In this document: positions 44,981 to 59,723 of the stretch, one piece after another
Numbering within the stretch: position 1 is the first letter of the stretch
Layout of the letters: the number at the start of each line of letters is the position of its first letter
NCBI RefSeq assembly: GCF_033095805.1
Contig: NZ_CP109901.1
Location: forward strand, 3,035,766 to 3,099,765
Source of the DNA: Serratia sp. UGAL515B_01
Lineage (GTDB): Bacteria > Pseudomonadota > Gammaproteobacteria > Enterobacterales > Enterobacteriaceae
Length of the DNA: 64,000 nt
Direction of reading: 5' to 3'
Notes under the pieces: model-generated
The model's input: only the letters and a program-made list of their open reading frames with translations
Told to the model about the DNA's origin: nothing
Databases searched by the model: none
Position numbers and translations under genes: made by a program

Positions 44981-46696
44981 TTACCCCCAGAAATCGTGTG
45001 CGGGATCCACAACCGGCTGGATAATCCCAGCTCGAAGGGTAAAGTCGCCGAATCCTTCACCTACCGTGCGCTCTTTTGCCCAGCGGCCTACCAGTTGGTC
45101 AATATTCTGTAGGATTTCCTCTTCGTTGATATTTTCGCGGTACATACGCGGAATACGCGTTCCTTCACGATTGCCTCCCAAATGGAGGTTGTAGCGACCA
45201 ATCGCCTTACCCACAAGGCCAATCTCCGCCAACAACGCACGCCCGCAGCCATTTGGGCAACCGGTGATACGCAACACGATGTGTTCGTCACCCACGCCAT
45301 GCTGATGCATGATGCCTTCTACCTTGGTAACAAATGTAGGTAGGAAGCGCTCGGCTTCCGCCATCGCCAGTGGACAGGTGGGATAAGACACGCAGGCCAT
45401 AGAATTTTTACGCTGCTCACTGGTGCGATCGTCGATAAGGCCATGTTCCCGTGCTAACGCTTCGATTCTGGCTTTCTCGCTTGCCGGCACCCCGGCAACG
45501 ATCAGATTCTGGTTTGCCGTGAGGCGGAAATCGCCTTGGTGGATCTTGGCAATCTCAGCCATACCGGTTTTCAATGTTCGCCCCGGATAATCAAGCAAAC
45601 GACCATTCTCAATAAACAGCGTCAGATGCCAGAGTTCGTCAACCCCTTTCACCCAGCCGATACGATCGCCACGGCCAGTAAACTCATAAGGGCGCACCGG
45701 TTCGAAACGAATTCCTGCTCGCTTTTCCACTTCGGCACGGAAGGTATCAACCCCAACCCGCTCAAGGGTATATTTGGTTTTTGCATTCTTGCGATCGGTA
45801 CGGTTCCCCCAATCGCGCTGCGTAGTGACCACCGCTTCAGCGACGGCAAGCGTGTGCTCCAGCGGGATATACCCAAACTCACTCGCCGTACGTGCATAGG
45901 TTTTCTTATTGCCATGCTCGATCGACAGGCCACCACCGACCAAAAGATTAAAACCCACCAGCTTGCCGTGCTCGGCAATGGCCACAAAGTTCATGTCATT
46001 AGCATGCAGATCGACATCATTTTGTGGTGGAATGACAACCGTGGTTTTAAATTTGCGCGGCAGATACGTTGCACCCAAGATCGGTTCTTCATCGGTAGTC
46101 GCGATCTTTTCTTTATCCAGCCATATTTCTGCATAAGCACGGGTACGAGGCAGCAAATGCTCGGAGATTTTTTTAGCCCACTCATAGGCCTGCTGATGTA
46201 ACGCTGACTCTACCGGGTTTGACGTGCATAGCACATTACGGTTTACGTCATTAGCCGTTGCCAGTGCATCTAAACCAAGATGCCCCAATAGCTGATGTGC
46301 TGGCTTAACATTGCCTTTCAGAATGCCGTGGAACTGGAATGTCTGACGGTTGGTAATGCGAATGCTGCCGTACAAGGTACTTTCCTGTGCGAACTGATCG
46401 ATGCCCAGCCACTGCTGTGGGGTAATGATCCCACCTGGTAAACGGCAGCGTAGCATCATGGCATGACGAGGTTCTAGCTTCTGCTCGGCACGCTCGGCAC
46501 GAATATCACGATCATCCTGCTGATACATGCCATGGAAACGGATCAGCAAGAAGTTGTCACCAGTGAAACCGCCGGTAAGGCCGTCTTTTAAATCTTCCGC
46601 AATGGAACCACGCAGGAAGTTGCTCTCTTTCTTCAAGCGCTCGGCATCGGCAAGTTTGCCTTCAACCACCAGAGGCCCAGGGTGTTTATCATTCAT
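44981..46696 (-). CDS. cysI: Sulfite reductase hemoprotein beta subunit
   Basis: 571 residues; reduces sulfite to sulfide using siroheme and a 4Fe-4S cluster. Cluster/siroheme cysteines appear in '[18 protein letters not shown]' and '[16 protein letters not shown]'. The N-terminal '[13 protein letters not shown]' and '[13 protein letters not shown]' are standard. Its start overlaps the cysJ stop by one base. Siroheme is supplied by CysG at 10134. Confidence 0.97.
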   Translation of the reverse strand: MNDKHPGPLVVEGKLADAERLKKESNFLRGSIAEDLKDGLTGGFTGDNFLLIRFHGMYQQDDRDIRAERAEQKLEPRHAMMLRCRLPGGIITPQQWLGIDQFAQESTLYGSIRITNRQTFQFHGILKGNVKPAHQLLGHLGLDALATANDVNRNVLCTSNPVESALHQQAYEWAKKISEHLLPRTRAYAEIWLDKEKIATTDEEPILGATYLPRKFKTTVVIPPQNDVDLHANDMNFVAIAEHGKLVGFNLLVGGGLSIEHGNKKTYARTASEFGYIPLEHTLAVAEAVVTTQRDWGNRTDRKNAKTKYTLERVGVDTFRAEVEKRAGIRFEPVRPYEFTGRGDRIGWVKGVDELWHLTLFIENGRLLDYPGRTLKTGMAEIAKIHQGDFRLTANQNLIVAGVPASEKARIEALAREHGLIDDRTSEQRKNSMACVSYPTCPLAMAEAERFLPTFVTKVEGIMHQHGVGDEHIVLRITGCPNGCGRALLAEIGLVGKAIGRYNLHLGGNREGTRIPRMYRENINEEEILQNIDQLVGRWAKERTVGEGFGDFTLRAGIIQPVVDPAHDFWG

Positions 46697-48498
46697 CAGT
46701 AAACATCTCGCTGATAACGGCGCTCAAGGCGCAGCTCACTTAAAAATTCATCTGCCTGCTCGGTATCCATACCACCGTGCTCGGCCACCAGTGTTAATAA
46801 TGTGTTTTCAACGTCTTTCGCCATGCGGTTAGCATCACCACAGACATAGATATGGGCTCCCTGTTGGATCCAGCGCCAAACCTCTGCCCCCTGCTCCCGC
46901 AGTTTGTCCTGCACATAAACTTTGTGCTGTTGATCGCGAGACCAGGCCAGGTCGATGCGGGTTAACAGGCCATCTTTCACATAGCGCTGCCATTCAACCT
47001 GATAGAGAAAATCTTCAGTAAAGTGCGGGTTACCAAAGAATAACCAATTCTTACCTGTCGCCCCGTCGGCCTCACGCTGTTGCATGAAGGCGCGGAAAGG
47101 GGCAATACCGGTGCCGGGGCCAATCATGATGATTGGCGTTTCCGGGTTGGCAGGCAGACGGAAATTATCGTTATGTTCGATAAATACACGTAGTTCGCCC
47201 TCTTCCTCCAAACGATCGGCGAGGAAACTGGAAGCCCCACCAGCACGTGCTCGACCATCGATCTCGTAACGCACGACCCCCACCGTAATATGAACCTCGC
47301 TTTCATTTTCTGCCTGGGATGAGGCGATGGAGTACAGGCGGGGAGTCAGTGGACGGAGCAGGCCAATCAGCTGTTCAGCGCTCAAATCGGCTGGAGCACG
47401 ACGTACCATGTCAACAATAGGTGTGTTGTGCGCGTAGTGTTGAAGTTTAGCTTTATCGGCTAACAGGCTAATCAGCGTTTCATCTCGCGACAGAGCGGCA
47501 TATTTCTCCACAATCGGGGAGGTGTTCTGCGTCAACTCAAAGTGAGTAAGCAATGCATCACGTAATGACTGCGCTTTTTCCTCAACTTGAACCAATTCGT
47601 CTCCTGTCAACCATAACAGTTGCAGTAATTCGTCCACTAACGCAGGATCGTTGTCAAACCAAACGCCGAGAGCATCGCCAGGTTGATAACGCAGCCCGGG
47701 ATCCCCCAGATCGATTTCGATATGCCGTACATCTTTATCAGAACTACGGCCAGTGATTTTCTGCTTCACGGCCAACTGTGCCGTCAGTGGTTGTTCTTTG
47801 CTATAAGGGCTGTTTTCCAATGCGGTGACGGCACCGCTGGCCAACGCGGCTGATACACTGTTTTCAGCCGGGGCGCGAGCCTTAAACACTTCAACCACCT
47901 GCTTACGCCAGGCCGTTGCCAGCTCCTGGTACTCCACGTCAGCATCGATGCGTTCAACCAGACGCTCGGCACCCAACTCGGCCAATTTGGCGTCAAAATC
48001 CTTACCAGACTGGCAGAAATTCTCATAGGAACTATCGCCCAAACCGAACACCGCAAAGGCGGTTTCATCCAGCTTGGGCGCTTTTTTCGAATGCAGATAT
48101 TTGTGCAGTGCAACCGCTTCTTCCGCTGGCTCGCCTTCCCCCTGGGTGGAAGCCACCACCACCAACAGGCGTTCCTGTGCGATTTGCTTGAACTTATAGT
48201 CCCCGGCACTGACCAAGGTGACGCTCAGTTTTGCCGCCAGCAGATCGTCACGCAGCTGTTCGGCCAGACGGCGAGCATTACCCGTCTGGGAAGCCGAGAT
48301 AATGGTAATACTGCTTGTGGGAGCTTGAGCAACGGGTGCTGAGGCAACGATACCCGGTTGCTGTTCAACCTTCCCCCAAAAATAGCCAGACAACCATGCG
48401 AGTTGCGTTGGCGAATATTCAGCAATCGTTGCCTGCAGGCGTGAAAGCTGCTCGGGTGTCAGCGGGTGCAAGAATGGTGGGGGGGCCTGAGTCGTCAT
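46696..48498 (-). CDS. cysJ: Sulfite reductase flavoprotein alpha subunit
   Basis: 600 residues; passes electrons from NADPH through FAD and FMN to CysI. A flavodoxin domain ('[15 protein letters not shown]', '[16 protein letters not shown]', '[15 protein letters not shown]') is followed by the FAD domain ('[11 protein letters not shown]', '[11 protein letters not shown]') and the NADPH domain ('[19 protein letters not shown]', '[14 protein letters not shown]'), ending 'RYQRDVY'. First gene of the operon. Confidence 0.97.
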   Translation of the reverse strand: MTTQAPPPFLHPLTPEQLSRLQATIAEYSPTQLAWLSGYFWGKVEQQPGIVASAPVAQAPTSSITIISASQTGNARRLAEQLRDDLLAAKLSVTLVSAGDYKFKQIAQERLLVVVASTQGEGEPAEEAVALHKYLHSKKAPKLDETAFAVFGLGDSSYENFCQSGKDFDAKLAELGAERLVERIDADVEYQELATAWRKQVVEVFKARAPAENSVSAALASGAVTALENSPYSKEQPLTAQLAVKQKITGRSSDKDVRHIEIDLGDPGLRYQPGDALGVWFDNDPALVDELLQLLWLTGDELVQVEEKAQSLRDALLTHFELTQNTSPIVEKYAALSRDETLISLLADKAKLQHYAHNTPIVDMVRRAPADLSAEQLIGLLRPLTPRLYSIASSQAENESEVHITVGVVRYEIDGRARAGGASSFLADRLEEEGELRVFIEHNDNFRLPANPETPIIMIGPGTGIAPFRAFMQQREADGATGKNWLFFGNPHFTEDFLYQVEWQRYVKDGLLTRIDLAWSRDQQHKVYVQDKLREQGAEVWRWIQQGAHIYVCGDANRMAKDVENTLLTLVAEHGGMDTEQADEFLSELRLERRYQRDVY

Positions 48499-48867
48499 CG
48501 CAGTACGGATATCCTATGCTTGGCTAGTGTCAGTCGCTGTTTGATTTCCTGAAAAGATCAGGAGAGTTTGTAAGGTTAACGAGCGTCATTGCAACGATTA
48601 AATAAGGGATAGCAATAAATAATAACCAAAATGACTAAGCAGTTTTTCCGGTAAGGGATAGAGGTTAAACAGATAAGAATTTATTTTTAATAAATTGATA
48701 AATATATATTTTTTTAATGAACCGTATTTATGGCTGATGAACACTGCCGATAAAAATATCTCAAACCTAACAAAAAAAGTGATATGGCTTAACTGACTGG
48801 GATACATGGCAAGCAGCACTGCTTTCCGTTACTATGCGACAGTTTTTGAATCAATGAGACTATCTTG
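48499..48867. other. Divergent promoter region of cysJIH and queD
   Basis: About 370 AT-rich bases between two divergent genes. It should carry the CysB-dependent cysJ promoter and the queD promoter, but I cannot point to a definite site. No gene is supported; a minus-strand frame at 48598-48819 is low-complexity and unconvincing. Confidence 0.5.
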
Positions 48868-49227
48868 ATGCCAACCACGCTGTTTAAAGATTTTCAGTTT
48901 GAAGCCGCACACCGCTTGCCACATGTGCCTGAAGGCCATAAATGCGGCCGTCTGCACGGGCATTCTTTTGTGGTGCGTTTAGAAGTCACCGGCGAAGTGG
49001 ATGCGCATACCGGATGGGTAATGGATTTTGCTGATCTTAAAGCCGCGTTCAACCCGATTTGGCAACGTCTTGATCATCATTACCTGAATGACATTCCTGG
49101 ATTAGAGAATCCGACTAGCGAGGTGCTTGCCGCCTGGATTTGGCAGCAAGTGAAGCCACAACTGCCAGAACTGAGCGCCGTGATGGTGAAAGAAACCTGT
49201 ACAGCAGGCTGTGTGTATAAAGGCTAG
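48868..49227 (+). CDS. queD: 6-carboxy-5,6,7,8-tetrahydropterin synthase
   Basis: 119 residues; makes the tetrahydropterin precursor of queuosine. The zinc ligands are in '[24 protein letters not shown]', and '[11 protein letters not shown]' and '[21 protein letters not shown]' are typical. It starts at the ATG at 48868; a TTG one codon earlier is not needed. It ends 'CVYKG', one residue shorter than the usual '...RGE' type end, because a MITE-like terminal repeat begins at the stop codon. Confidence 0.94.
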   Translation: MPTTLFKDFQFEAAHRLPHVPEGHKCGRLHGHSFVVRLEVTGEVDAHTGWVMDFADLKAAFNPIWQRLDHHYLNDIPGLENPTSEVLAAWIWQQVKPQLPELSAVMVKETCTAGCVYKG

Positions 49228-49364
49228 GTTGTGCCGTGACATAAAAGTTCGTCATCAAGGCAAAGTGCTGGCCGCTTATTGGGCCCACCAAACCTCACGA
49301 CTTACCCTTGCTCTGCGCACAAATGACTGCCAGCGGTGCCCGAATGCAATTAAGGGACATAGCC
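49228..49364 (+). mobile_element. MITE-like element, copy 3 (internally shortened)
   Basis: Right end 'taagggacatagcc' followed by TA (49365-49366) and about 105 bases similar to copies 1 and 2. A degenerate left end 'ggttgtgccgtgacat' begins immediately after the TA of the queD stop codon. The element would be about 137 bases, with an internal deletion relative to the 242-base copy. Confidence 0.6.
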
Positions 49365-49394
49365 TAGTCAAAACCCACCACCGCAAGCGAATTG

Positions 49395-50066
49395 TCAGGC
49401 GATGTTGAGATACTTATGAGTTTGCATTGAAAGCCGCCAGTTACGGGCAATGCAAGTTTCAATACACAACCGCGTTGCCTCTTCTTTCTGGCTAATCGGT
49501 TGCAGAGCGATGATGCGTTGCTTTTGGTCATCTAGCGTGGCCAACAACGTATCAAGCGCTTCAATATCGCGCTCACGCCCAACCGGGTGTTTGATCTCAT
49601 CGGCACGAATCAGGGCCTGAGATAACACCTTGAATCCCCCGCGCATATTTACTTTTGGCGAAACGGTCACCCAGGTAGAGGAAGAACAACGGACCTCATA
49701 AGTACCGCTGGTCTCAATTTGGCAGCTAAAACCGTTATTTTCCAAAAACGTGGTCAGTGGGTTCAGATCGTAAATGCTCGGTTCCCCCCCCGTGATCACA
49801 ATGTGGCGGGCGGCATATCCCTGCTGTTGGATGATCCTGAGTAGTTGTTCCGGGGTGGCGCGACTCCACGTGTCACTCTCTTCGCGCTTTACCAAGAGCC
49901 GGTGCATATCCACCTCCCGATCAACGTCCTTTTCCCAAGTATGTTTGGTATCGCACCAACTGCATCCTACGGGACACCCTTGCAGGCGGATAAAAATAGC
50001 CGGAACTCCGGTAAAATAGCCTTCACCCTGCAAGGTCTGGAATATTTCATTAATCGGGTAAATCAT
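49395..50066 (-). CDS. queE: 7-carboxy-7-deazaguanine synthase
   Basis: A 223-residue radical SAM enzyme converting the QueD product to 7-carboxy-7-deazaguanine. The cluster motif 'CPVGCSWC' (C-x3-C-x2-C) is near residue 31, preceded by 'EIFQTLQGEGYFTGVPAIFIRLQG', then 'HIVITGGEPSIYDL'. It converges on queD with the MITE-like element between them. Confidence 0.95.
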   Translation of the reverse strand: MIYPINEIFQTLQGEGYFTGVPAIFIRLQGCPVGCSWCDTKHTWEKDVDREVDMHRLLVKREESDTWSRATPEQLLRIIQQQGYAARHIVITGGEPSIYDLNPLTTFLENNGFSCQIETSGTYEVRCSSSTWVTVSPKVNMRGGFKVLSQALIRADEIKHPVGRERDIEALDTLLATLDDQKQRIIALQPISQKEEATRLCIETCIARNWRLSMQTHKYLNIA

Positions 50067-50498
50067 CGATTTCTCAATTCAGAAGGGTAAAGCATGATTA
50101 TCGCAGAACCCAAACAGGCGTCCAGCACCAACAAACTCTCATTTTTCCTATTAATACATCGAACAATGTATTACGACTTCGTATCAGACGTTTTTTGTAA
50201 ATCCCATGTAACATTATTGTGACTTATCGCTCAAAAATGACACAAATTTGATTCTGTTTTGCGTAAAATCTTCCTGCCCCATAACGGAAGATTACTGAAA
50301 AACACACTTTAAATTCAATAAAAAACAACAAACTAAATCAATATTTGCCTCCTATTCGCCATATTGTTTCTCCAGTCTTTGGTATTGCATATGATTGTAC
50401 ATACAAGTATATGTTAATTAAACCTACGCATTGTTATGACTTGGGGTCGTTTCTGCCTCGTCATGAGATCTGTACCGATACTGTTTGAGGAAATCGCT
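50067..50498. other. Promoter region of the hut genes
   Basis: About 430 AT-rich bases between queE and hutU on divergent strands. It contains an 8-base-arm dyad ('aatcttcc'...'ggaagatt', 50267-50293) and a HutC-type operator at 50396-50405. No gene is seen. Confidence 0.6.
50396..50405. promoter_or_regulatory. Candidate HutC operator
   Basis: 'tgtacataca' fits the TGTA-N2-TACA pattern reported for the GntR-family repressor HutC, within the larger 'ttgtacatacaa'. It lies about 95 bases before the hutU start codon. No hutC gene is in the window. Confidence 0.55.
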
Positions 50499-52190
50499 GT
50501 GACTGCAAATAACAGAGTTCGCAATGTCGATGTACGCGCACCACGCGGCACAAAATTAAATGCAAAAAGCTGGCTGACCGAAGCGCCACTGCGCATGCTG
50601 ATGAACAACCTTGATCCTGAAGTAGCAGAGAATCCGCACGAGCTGGTGGTCTATGGCGGTATTGGCCGCGCAGCGCGTGATTGGGATTGCTACGACAAAA
50701 TTGTCGAATCCCTTAAAAATCTAGAAGACGACGAAACCCTGCTGGTGCAATCAGGTAAACCGGTTGGCGTGTTCAAAACCCATAGCAATGCTCCACGTGT
50801 GCTAATTGCCAACTCTAACCTGGTTCCTCACTGGGCAACCTGGGAACACTTCAACGAGTTGGATGCCAAAGGTCTGGCAATGTACGGCCAGATGACCGCT
50901 GGCAGTTGGATTTACATCGGCAGCCAGGGCATTGTGCAAGGCACCTACGAAACCTTTGTTGAAGCTGGCCGCCAGCATTACGAGGGTAACCTACAGGGCC
51001 GCTGGGTGCTGACTGCAGGGTTGGGTGGTATGGGCGGCGCACAACCTTTGGCAGCCACGCTTGCCGGAGCTTGTTCGCTAAATATCGAATGCCAGCAGAG
51101 CCGCATCGATTTCCGTTTGAAAACCCGTTATGTCGATGAACAAGCCAAGGATCTGGATGACGCATTGGCGCGTATCAAAAAATATACCAGTGAAGGCAAA
51201 GCAATCTCCATCGCCCTATGCGGCAATGCGGCAGCAATCCTGCCAGAACTGATCAAACGCGGCGTGCGCCCAGACATGGTGACCGACCAAACTAGCGCCC
51301 ACGACCCGCTAAACGGTTATTTACCAAAAGGCTGGACATGGGAGGAGTATCGTCGCCGTGCGCAAACCGAACCTGCTCAGGTGGTTACGGCAGCTAAACA
51401 GTCGATGGCCGAGCATGTTACCGCCATGCTGGCATTCCAGAAAATGGGAGTGCCAACCTTCGACTACGGAAATAACATCCGTCAGATGGCTAAAGAAATG
51501 GGTGTCGAGAACGCCTTCGATTTCCCCGGATTTGTGCCCGCCTATATTCGCCCTCTGTTCTGTCGGGGAATTGGTCCATTCCGCTGGGCTGCGTTGTCTG
51601 GCGACCCGCAGGATATCTACAAAACTGACGCGATGGTCAAAAAACTGATCCCAGATGACGAACATTTGCATCATTGGTTGGATATGGCACGTGAACGCAT
51701 CAGTTTCCAAGGTTTGCCCGCACGTATCTGTTGGGTTGGGCTTGGTCAGCGAGCAAAACTGGGCTTGGCATTTAATGAAATGGTTCGTCGTGGCGAACTT
51801 TCTGCACCCATCGTGATTGGCCGCGACCATCTGGACTCTGGTTCAGTATCCAGCCCAAACCGTGAAACAGAATCGATGAAAGATGGTTCTGACGCAGTGT
51901 CCGACTGGCCACTGCTCAACGCACTGCTTAACACCGCCAGCGGCGCAACTTGGGTTTCTCTGCACCACGGTGGTGGTGTAGGTATGGGCTTCTCCCAACA
52001 TTCCGGTATGGTTATCGTCTGTGACGGCACCGATGAAGCCGCGGAGCGTATCGCACGTGTACTGCATAATGATCCAGCGACGGGTGTAATGCGCCACGCC
52101 GATGCCGGTTACGACATTGCTATCAACTGTGCCCGTGAGCAAGGCCTTAACTTGCCAATGGTGACTGCGACTCAAGGAGATAAAGCATGA
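50499..52190 (+). CDS. hutU: Urocanate hydratase
   Basis: 563 residues; converts urocanate to imidazolonepropionate, second step of histidine breakdown. '[17 protein letters not shown]', '[14 protein letters not shown]', '[14 protein letters not shown]', '[14 protein letters not shown]', and the NAD-site region 'FSQHSGMV' are typical. The start is the GTG at 50499, with 'gagga' eight bases upstream, giving the usual length; the open frame extends 21 codons further without support. Its stop overlaps the hutH start (ATGA). Confidence 0.96.
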   Translation: MTANNRVRNVDVRAPRGTKLNAKSWLTEAPLRMLMNNLDPEVAENPHELVVYGGIGRAARDWDCYDKIVESLKNLEDDETLLVQSGKPVGVFKTHSNAPRVLIANSNLVPHWATWEHFNELDAKGLAMYGQMTAGSWIYIGSQGIVQGTYETFVEAGRQHYEGNLQGRWVLTAGLGGMGGAQPLAATLAGACSLNIECQQSRIDFRLKTRYVDEQAKDLDDALARIKKYTSEGKAISIALCGNAAAILPELIKRGVRPDMVTDQTSAHDPLNGYLPKGWTWEEYRRRAQTEPAQVVTAAKQSMAEHVTAMLAFQKMGVPTFDYGNNIRQMAKEMGVENAFDFPGFVPAYIRPLFCRGIGPFRWAALSGDPQDIYKTDAMVKKLIPDDEHLHHWLDMARERISFQGLPARICWVGLGQRAKLGLAFNEMVRRGELSAPIVIGRDHLDSGSVSSPNRETESMKDGSDAVSDWPLLNALLNTASGATWVSLHHGGGVGMGFSQHSGMVIVCDGTDEAAERIARVLHNDPATGVMRHADAGYDIAINCAREQGLNLPMVTATQGDKA

Positions 52191-53722
52191 AAGCGCTGAC
52201 TATCCGCCCAGGCAAAATGACCCTCGCAGAATTGCGTCAGGTTTATCAACATCCGGTCACGCTGACACTGGACGACAACGCCTATGGTGCGATCCAGCAG
52301 AGCGTGGCCTGCGTTGAACGTATTGTGGCAGAAAACCGTACAACCTACGGTATTAACACTGGCTTCGGTCTGCTGGCTTCAACGCGTATTGCCCGTGACG
52401 ATTTGGAAAACCTGCAACGCTCTATCGTGCTGTCGCACGCGGCCGGTGTGGGTGCTGCCACCGATGACAATCTGGTACGTCTGATCATGGTTCTGAAGAT
52501 CAACAGCCTGTCACGCGGGTTCTCAGGTATCCGTTTGGAAGTACTCCAGGCGTTGATGGCGTTGGTCAATGCCGAAGTGTATCCACATATCCCACTAAAA
52601 GGTTCTGTCGGTGCTTCTGGCGATCTGGCGCCGCTGGCGCATATGAGTCTGGTGCTGCTGGGTGAAGGGAAAGCCCGCTATCAAGGCGAATGGTTAACAG
52701 CTACCGATGCACTGGCAAAAGCCGGTTTGAAACCTTTGACGCTAGCCGCTAAAGAGGGTCTGGCGCTGTTAAACGGCACACAGGTTTCTACTGCTTTCGC
52801 CCTGCGCGGTCTGTTTGACGCAGAAGATCTGTATGCCGCTGCGACGGTAGCGGGCAGCCTGACAGTGGAAGCGGCGCTGGGATCACGCAGCCCTTTCGAC
52901 CCACGCATTCACGAGGTGCGTGGTCAGCGTGGTCAGATCGATGCCGCCGCGGCTTATCGTCATCTATTGAAAGAACGTAGTGATGTATCTGATTCACATC
53001 AAAACTGCGAAAAAGTGCAGGACCCTTATTCTCTGCGCTGCCAGCCTCAGGTGATGGGTGCCTGTCTGACGCAAATCCGCCAAGCGGCTGAAGTTCTTGA
53101 GATCGAAGCCAATGCCGTTTCAGATAACCCTCTGGTATTCGCCGCACAAGGGGATGTTCTGTCAGGTGGTAATTTCCATGCTGAACCCGTCGCCATGGCT
53201 GCAGATAACCTGGCACTGGCATTTGCTGAGATCGGTTCGCTCTCTGAGCGCCGTATTTCTCTGATGATGGATAAACACATGTCACAGTTACCACCGTTCC
53301 TGGTGGAGAACGGCGGTGTCAATTCTGGCTTTATGATCGCACAGGTGACCGCTGCAGCCCTGACTAGCGAAAACAAAGCACTGGCACATCCGGCCAGTGT
53401 CGATAGCATTCCAACTTCAGCCAATCAGGAAGACCATGTTTCGATGGCGCCAGCGGCAGGGCGTCGCCTGTGGGAGATGGCAGATAACGTGCGCGGCATT
53501 TTGGCCGTGGAATGGCTAGCTGCGTGCCAAGGTCTGGATCTGCGTAAAGGGCTGAAGACGACTGAAGGCCTGGAACAGGCTCGCCACCTGCTACGCGAAC
53601 ATGTCAGTTATTACGACAAGGATCGATTCTTTGCTCCCGACATCGAAGCAGCCAGCCAGCTGTTAGCAGCAGGTCACTTGACCTCTCTGGTACCAGCCAC
53701 GTTGCTGCCTAGCCAGGCGTAA
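52187..53722 (+). CDS. hutH: Histidine ammonia-lyase
   Basis: 511 residues; removes ammonia from histidine to give urocanate. The MIO cofactor forms from Ala143-Ser144-Gly145 in '[17 protein letters not shown]'. '[11 protein letters not shown]' and '[14 protein letters not shown]' are further signatures. Coupled to hutU by a 4-base overlap. hutI and hutG, needed to complete the pathway, are not in the window. Confidence 0.97.
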   Translation: MKALTIRPGKMTLAELRQVYQHPVTLTLDDNAYGAIQQSVACVERIVAENRTTYGINTGFGLLASTRIARDDLENLQRSIVLSHAAGVGAATDDNLVRLIMVLKINSLSRGFSGIRLEVLQALMALVNAEVYPHIPLKGSVGASGDLAPLAHMSLVLLGEGKARYQGEWLTATDALAKAGLKPLTLAAKEGLALLNGTQVSTAFALRGLFDAEDLYAAATVAGSLTVEAALGSRSPFDPRIHEVRGQRGQIDAAAAYRHLLKERSDVSDSHQNCEKVQDPYSLRCQPQVMGACLTQIRQAAEVLEIEANAVSDNPLVFAAQGDVLSGGNFHAEPVAMAADNLALAFAEIGSLSERRISLMMDKHMSQLPPFLVENGGVNSGFMIAQVTAAALTSENKALAHPASVDSIPTSANQEDHVSMAPAAGRRLWEMADNVRGILAVEWLAACQGLDLRKGLKTTEGLEQARHLLREHVSYYDKDRFFAPDIEAASQLLAAGHLTSLVPATLLPSQA

Positions 53723-53757
53723 CACATTCTTCTACCCTACAATTTCGTACTCTATCT

Positions 53758-53780
53758 CGCCGGGGTTCGTTCCCCCGGCG
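53758..53780 (+). repeat. Intercistronic hairpin between hutH and permease
   Basis: 'cgccgggg' and 'cccccggcg' form a GC-rich hairpin 36 bases after hutH. There is no T-run, so it may protect or partly attenuate the transcript rather than end it. The permease gene starts 48 bases later. Confidence 0.55.
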
Positions 53781-53827
53781 CGGATAGCGCTGCCTGTCCG
53801 ACAACGATATTAAAAACGGAGAGCAAC

Positions 53828-55222
53828 ATGCCTATCGAAAAACCACAACTACAACGCGGCTTGAACGCGCGGCATATTCGCTTTATGGCCCTCGGCTCGG
53901 CCATCGGCACTGGGTTGTTTTATGGTTCAGCTGGCGCGATTCAGTTAGCTGGCCCTGCCGTATTGCTGGCCTATCTGGTCGGCGGTGCGGCAGTCTTTAT
54001 GGTGATGCGGGCATTAGGAGAAATGGCAGTACATCAACCCGTTTCTGGCTCATTCGGCCACTATGCCAACCATTACCTTGGCCCATTAGCCGGCTTTCTT
54101 ACCGGCTGGACCTATACCTTTGAAATGGTGATTGTTGCATTGGCCGATGTGACCGCTTTCGGTATCTATATGGGGCTATGGTTTCCCGAGGTTGCACAAT
54201 GGGTATGGGTACTAAGCATTATTTTCTTTATCGGTGCGCTTAACCTATGCAACGTCAAAGTGTTTGGCGAAATGGAGTTCTGGTTATCATTGGTCAAAGT
54301 CGCGGCTATCGTGGCAATGATCGTCGGCGGTGCCGCCGTAATGCTGTTTGGCTTCGGTATGACTGAACAAGCTACCGGTTTCAGTAATCTGTGGCAGCAT
54401 GGCGGTTTTATGCCAAATGGGGTGAGTGGTGTCATCGCTTCCCTTGCTGTGGTGATGTTCGCATTCGGTGGAATTGAAATTATCGGTATTACCGCAAGCG
54501 AAGCTAAAAACCCTGACAAGGTACTACCAAAAGCTATTAATGCTGTACCGATACGTATCTTGCTGTTCTATGTGTTGACGTTACTGGTGCTCATGTCTAT
54601 CTATCCGTGGAACAGCATTGGGCAGAATGGTAGCCCATTCGTCGCAATCTTCAGCAATTTAGGGATAAATTCGGCGGCTAACGTCCTCAACGTAGTGGTG
54701 ATCACCGCGGCTATTTCTGCCATCAACAGTGATATTTTCGGCGCAGGGCGCATGATGTATGGCATGGCTAATGATGGTCAGGCCCCGAAAAGCTTCTCCA
54801 AACTGACCAAAAACGGTGTGCCATGGATGACGGTATTGGTTATGTCAATAGCGTTACTATTGGCAGTAGTACTCAACTACCTGATCCCTAAACAGATATT
54901 TATGATCATCGCCTCTATTGCTACCTTTGCTACGGTTTGGGTGTGGTTGATGATCCTACTTTCACAAATTGCCATGCGCCGAACACTTACCGAAGAAGAA
55001 ACTCGCAATTTGAGCTTTCAGGTACCTTGGTGGCCCGTTGCTCCCGCGCTTGCAACGGCGTTTATGCTGTTTGTGATCGGCCTGCTTGGGTACTTCGAGG
55101 AGAGCCGTATCGCACTGTTTGTCGGGCTGGTGTGGGTGGCATTCCTGACGTTAGCTTACTGGGTGTGGGTTCGTAAAAAAGACAGCGACGCATCCGTTGT
55201 AGCCCGTACCGAAAGTCAGTGA
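53828..55222 (+). CDS. Amino acid permease of the AAT family, probable histidine transporter
   Basis: 464 residues with about twelve membrane helices and the APC-superfamily start '[28 protein letters not shown]'. '[29 protein letters not shown]' is typical of the AAT group. It resembles ProY/HutT. Its position 105 bases after hutH in the same direction points to histidine uptake; specificity cannot be proven from sequence. Confidence 0.85.
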   Translation: MPIEKPQLQRGLNARHIRFMALGSAIGTGLFYGSAGAIQLAGPAVLLAYLVGGAAVFMVMRALGEMAVHQPVSGSFGHYANHYLGPLAGFLTGWTYTFEMVIVALADVTAFGIYMGLWFPEVAQWVWVLSIIFFIGALNLCNVKVFGEMEFWLSLVKVAAIVAMIVGGAAVMLFGFGMTEQATGFSNLWQHGGFMPNGVSGVIASLAVVMFAFGGIEIIGITASEAKNPDKVLPKAINAVPIRILLFYVLTLLVLMSIYPWNSIGQNGSPFVAIFSNLGINSAANVLNVVVITAAISAINSDIFGAGRMMYGMANDGQAPKSFSKLTKNGVPWMTVLVMSIALLLAVVLNYLIPKQIFMIIASIATFATVWVWLMILLSQIAMRRTLTEEETRNLSFQVPWWPVAPALATAFMLFVIGLLGYFEESRIALFVGLVWVAFLTLAYWVWVRKKDSDASVVARTESQ

Positions 55223-55262
55223 AAACAGGTGCCACTCAGCGGGTGATAAAAGTAGAGCACAG

Positions 55263-55290
55263 AAAAAAACCCGCCTTAGCGGGTTTTTTA
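55263..55290. terminator. Bidirectional terminator between permease and eno
   Basis: 'aaacccgc'/'gcgggttt' with a 4-base loop, flanked by A on the left and T on the right, works for both converging genes. Confidence 0.9.
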
Positions 55291-55317
55291 TTTTATCTGA
55301 TATAAATCAAAGCGTTA

Positions 55318-56770
<1,453 letters not shown>

Positions 56771-56824
56771 AAACTCCAGACGAACAACGCGCGGTTTTGC
56801 CGCGCGTCGCTTATCTACAAACTC

Positions 56825-58808
<1,984 letters not shown>

Positions 58809-59609
58809 TTAAGATGATTTTTCCATGTGCTTCACCTGCTGCCAAGCCTCTTCCATCTGTTCCAGTGAGGCATCTTGCATCCGCAAGCCGTGCTGTTGCA
58901 CGATTTCTTCCACCTGACGAAAACGCCTCTCAAACTTACGGTTGGCGGCTTGCAGCGCATTTTCAGCTTTATAGCCGAGGTGGCGAGAAAGATTGACCGT
59001 AGCAAATAGCAGATCGCCAATTTCCTCCTCCAGTTTTTGTTCATCCACGACAGCTTGCTGCGCTTCATGCATCACTTCGTCGAGTTCTTCGTACACTTTA
59101 TCCAATACTGGCCCTAAGGTGTTCCAATCAAACCCCACCGCAGCACAGCGTTTCTGTATTTTATGAGCTTTCATCAAGGCAGGTAAGGCATTAGGAATAT
59201 CATCCAGCGCCGAATGCAACGCTTTCTCTGCCCGTTCACCTGCCTTCAATTGCTCCCAGCGTGCCGAAACGGTTTCGCTATCGGCAGCTTCAGCTTCACC
59301 AAAAATGTGTGGATGACGGCGTTCAAGCTTGTCGCTAATGGCGTTACAGACCTGGTCAAAATCAAATAGTCCCTGTTCGTGTCCCATCTGGGCGTAGAAC
59401 ACGACCTGGAACAGCAGATCACCTAACTCATCACGCAGATCGGCATAATCCTGGCGCTCAATGGCATCAAGCACTTCGTAAGTTTCTTCCAGTGTATATG
59501 GCGCAATAGTGGCAAAGGTTTGCTTGAGATCCCACGGGCATCCCCCCTGCGGATCGCGTAAGGTTTTCATGATGGTCAACAGACGTTGTAACGGGGTGGA
59601 CTGGATCAT
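58809..59609 (-). CDS. mazG: Nucleoside triphosphate pyrophosphohydrolase MazG
   Basis: 266 residues with two MazG domains; the first has 'CPWDLKQTFATIAPYTLEETYEVLDAI' and 'RDELGDLLFQVVFYAQM', the second 'YEELDEVMHEAQQ' and 'LEEEIGDLLFATVNLSRHL'. It removes non-canonical nucleotides and lowers ppGpp effects. Located after relA; no mazEF genes lie between them. Confidence 0.95.
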   Translation of the reverse strand: MIQSTPLQRLLTIMKTLRDPQGGCPWDLKQTFATIAPYTLEETYEVLDAIERQDYADLRDELGDLLFQVVFYAQMGHEQGLFDFDQVCNAISDKLERRHPHIFGEAEAADSETVSARWEQLKAGERAEKALHSALDDIPNALPALMKAHKIQKRCAAVGFDWNTLGPVLDKVYEELDEVMHEAQQAVVDEQKLEEEIGDLLFATVNLSRHLGYKAENALQAANRKFERRFRQVEEIVQQHGLRMQDASLEQMEEAWQQVKHMEKSS

Positions 59610-59723
59610 ATTGATTTCTCTAAAAAGAAAGCGGGCACAAACGTGCCCTTATAAAGGTTACACCTGTGGATCACAAACCGTACCGAGGCGCTAAAACAAT
59701 TCTGTTTAAAGAATACCGGGTAT

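Noticed and set aside
45536..46201. 221-codon plus-strand frame inside cysI
   Set aside because: It lies fully within the well-conserved cysI gene on the other strand and has no similarity of its own.
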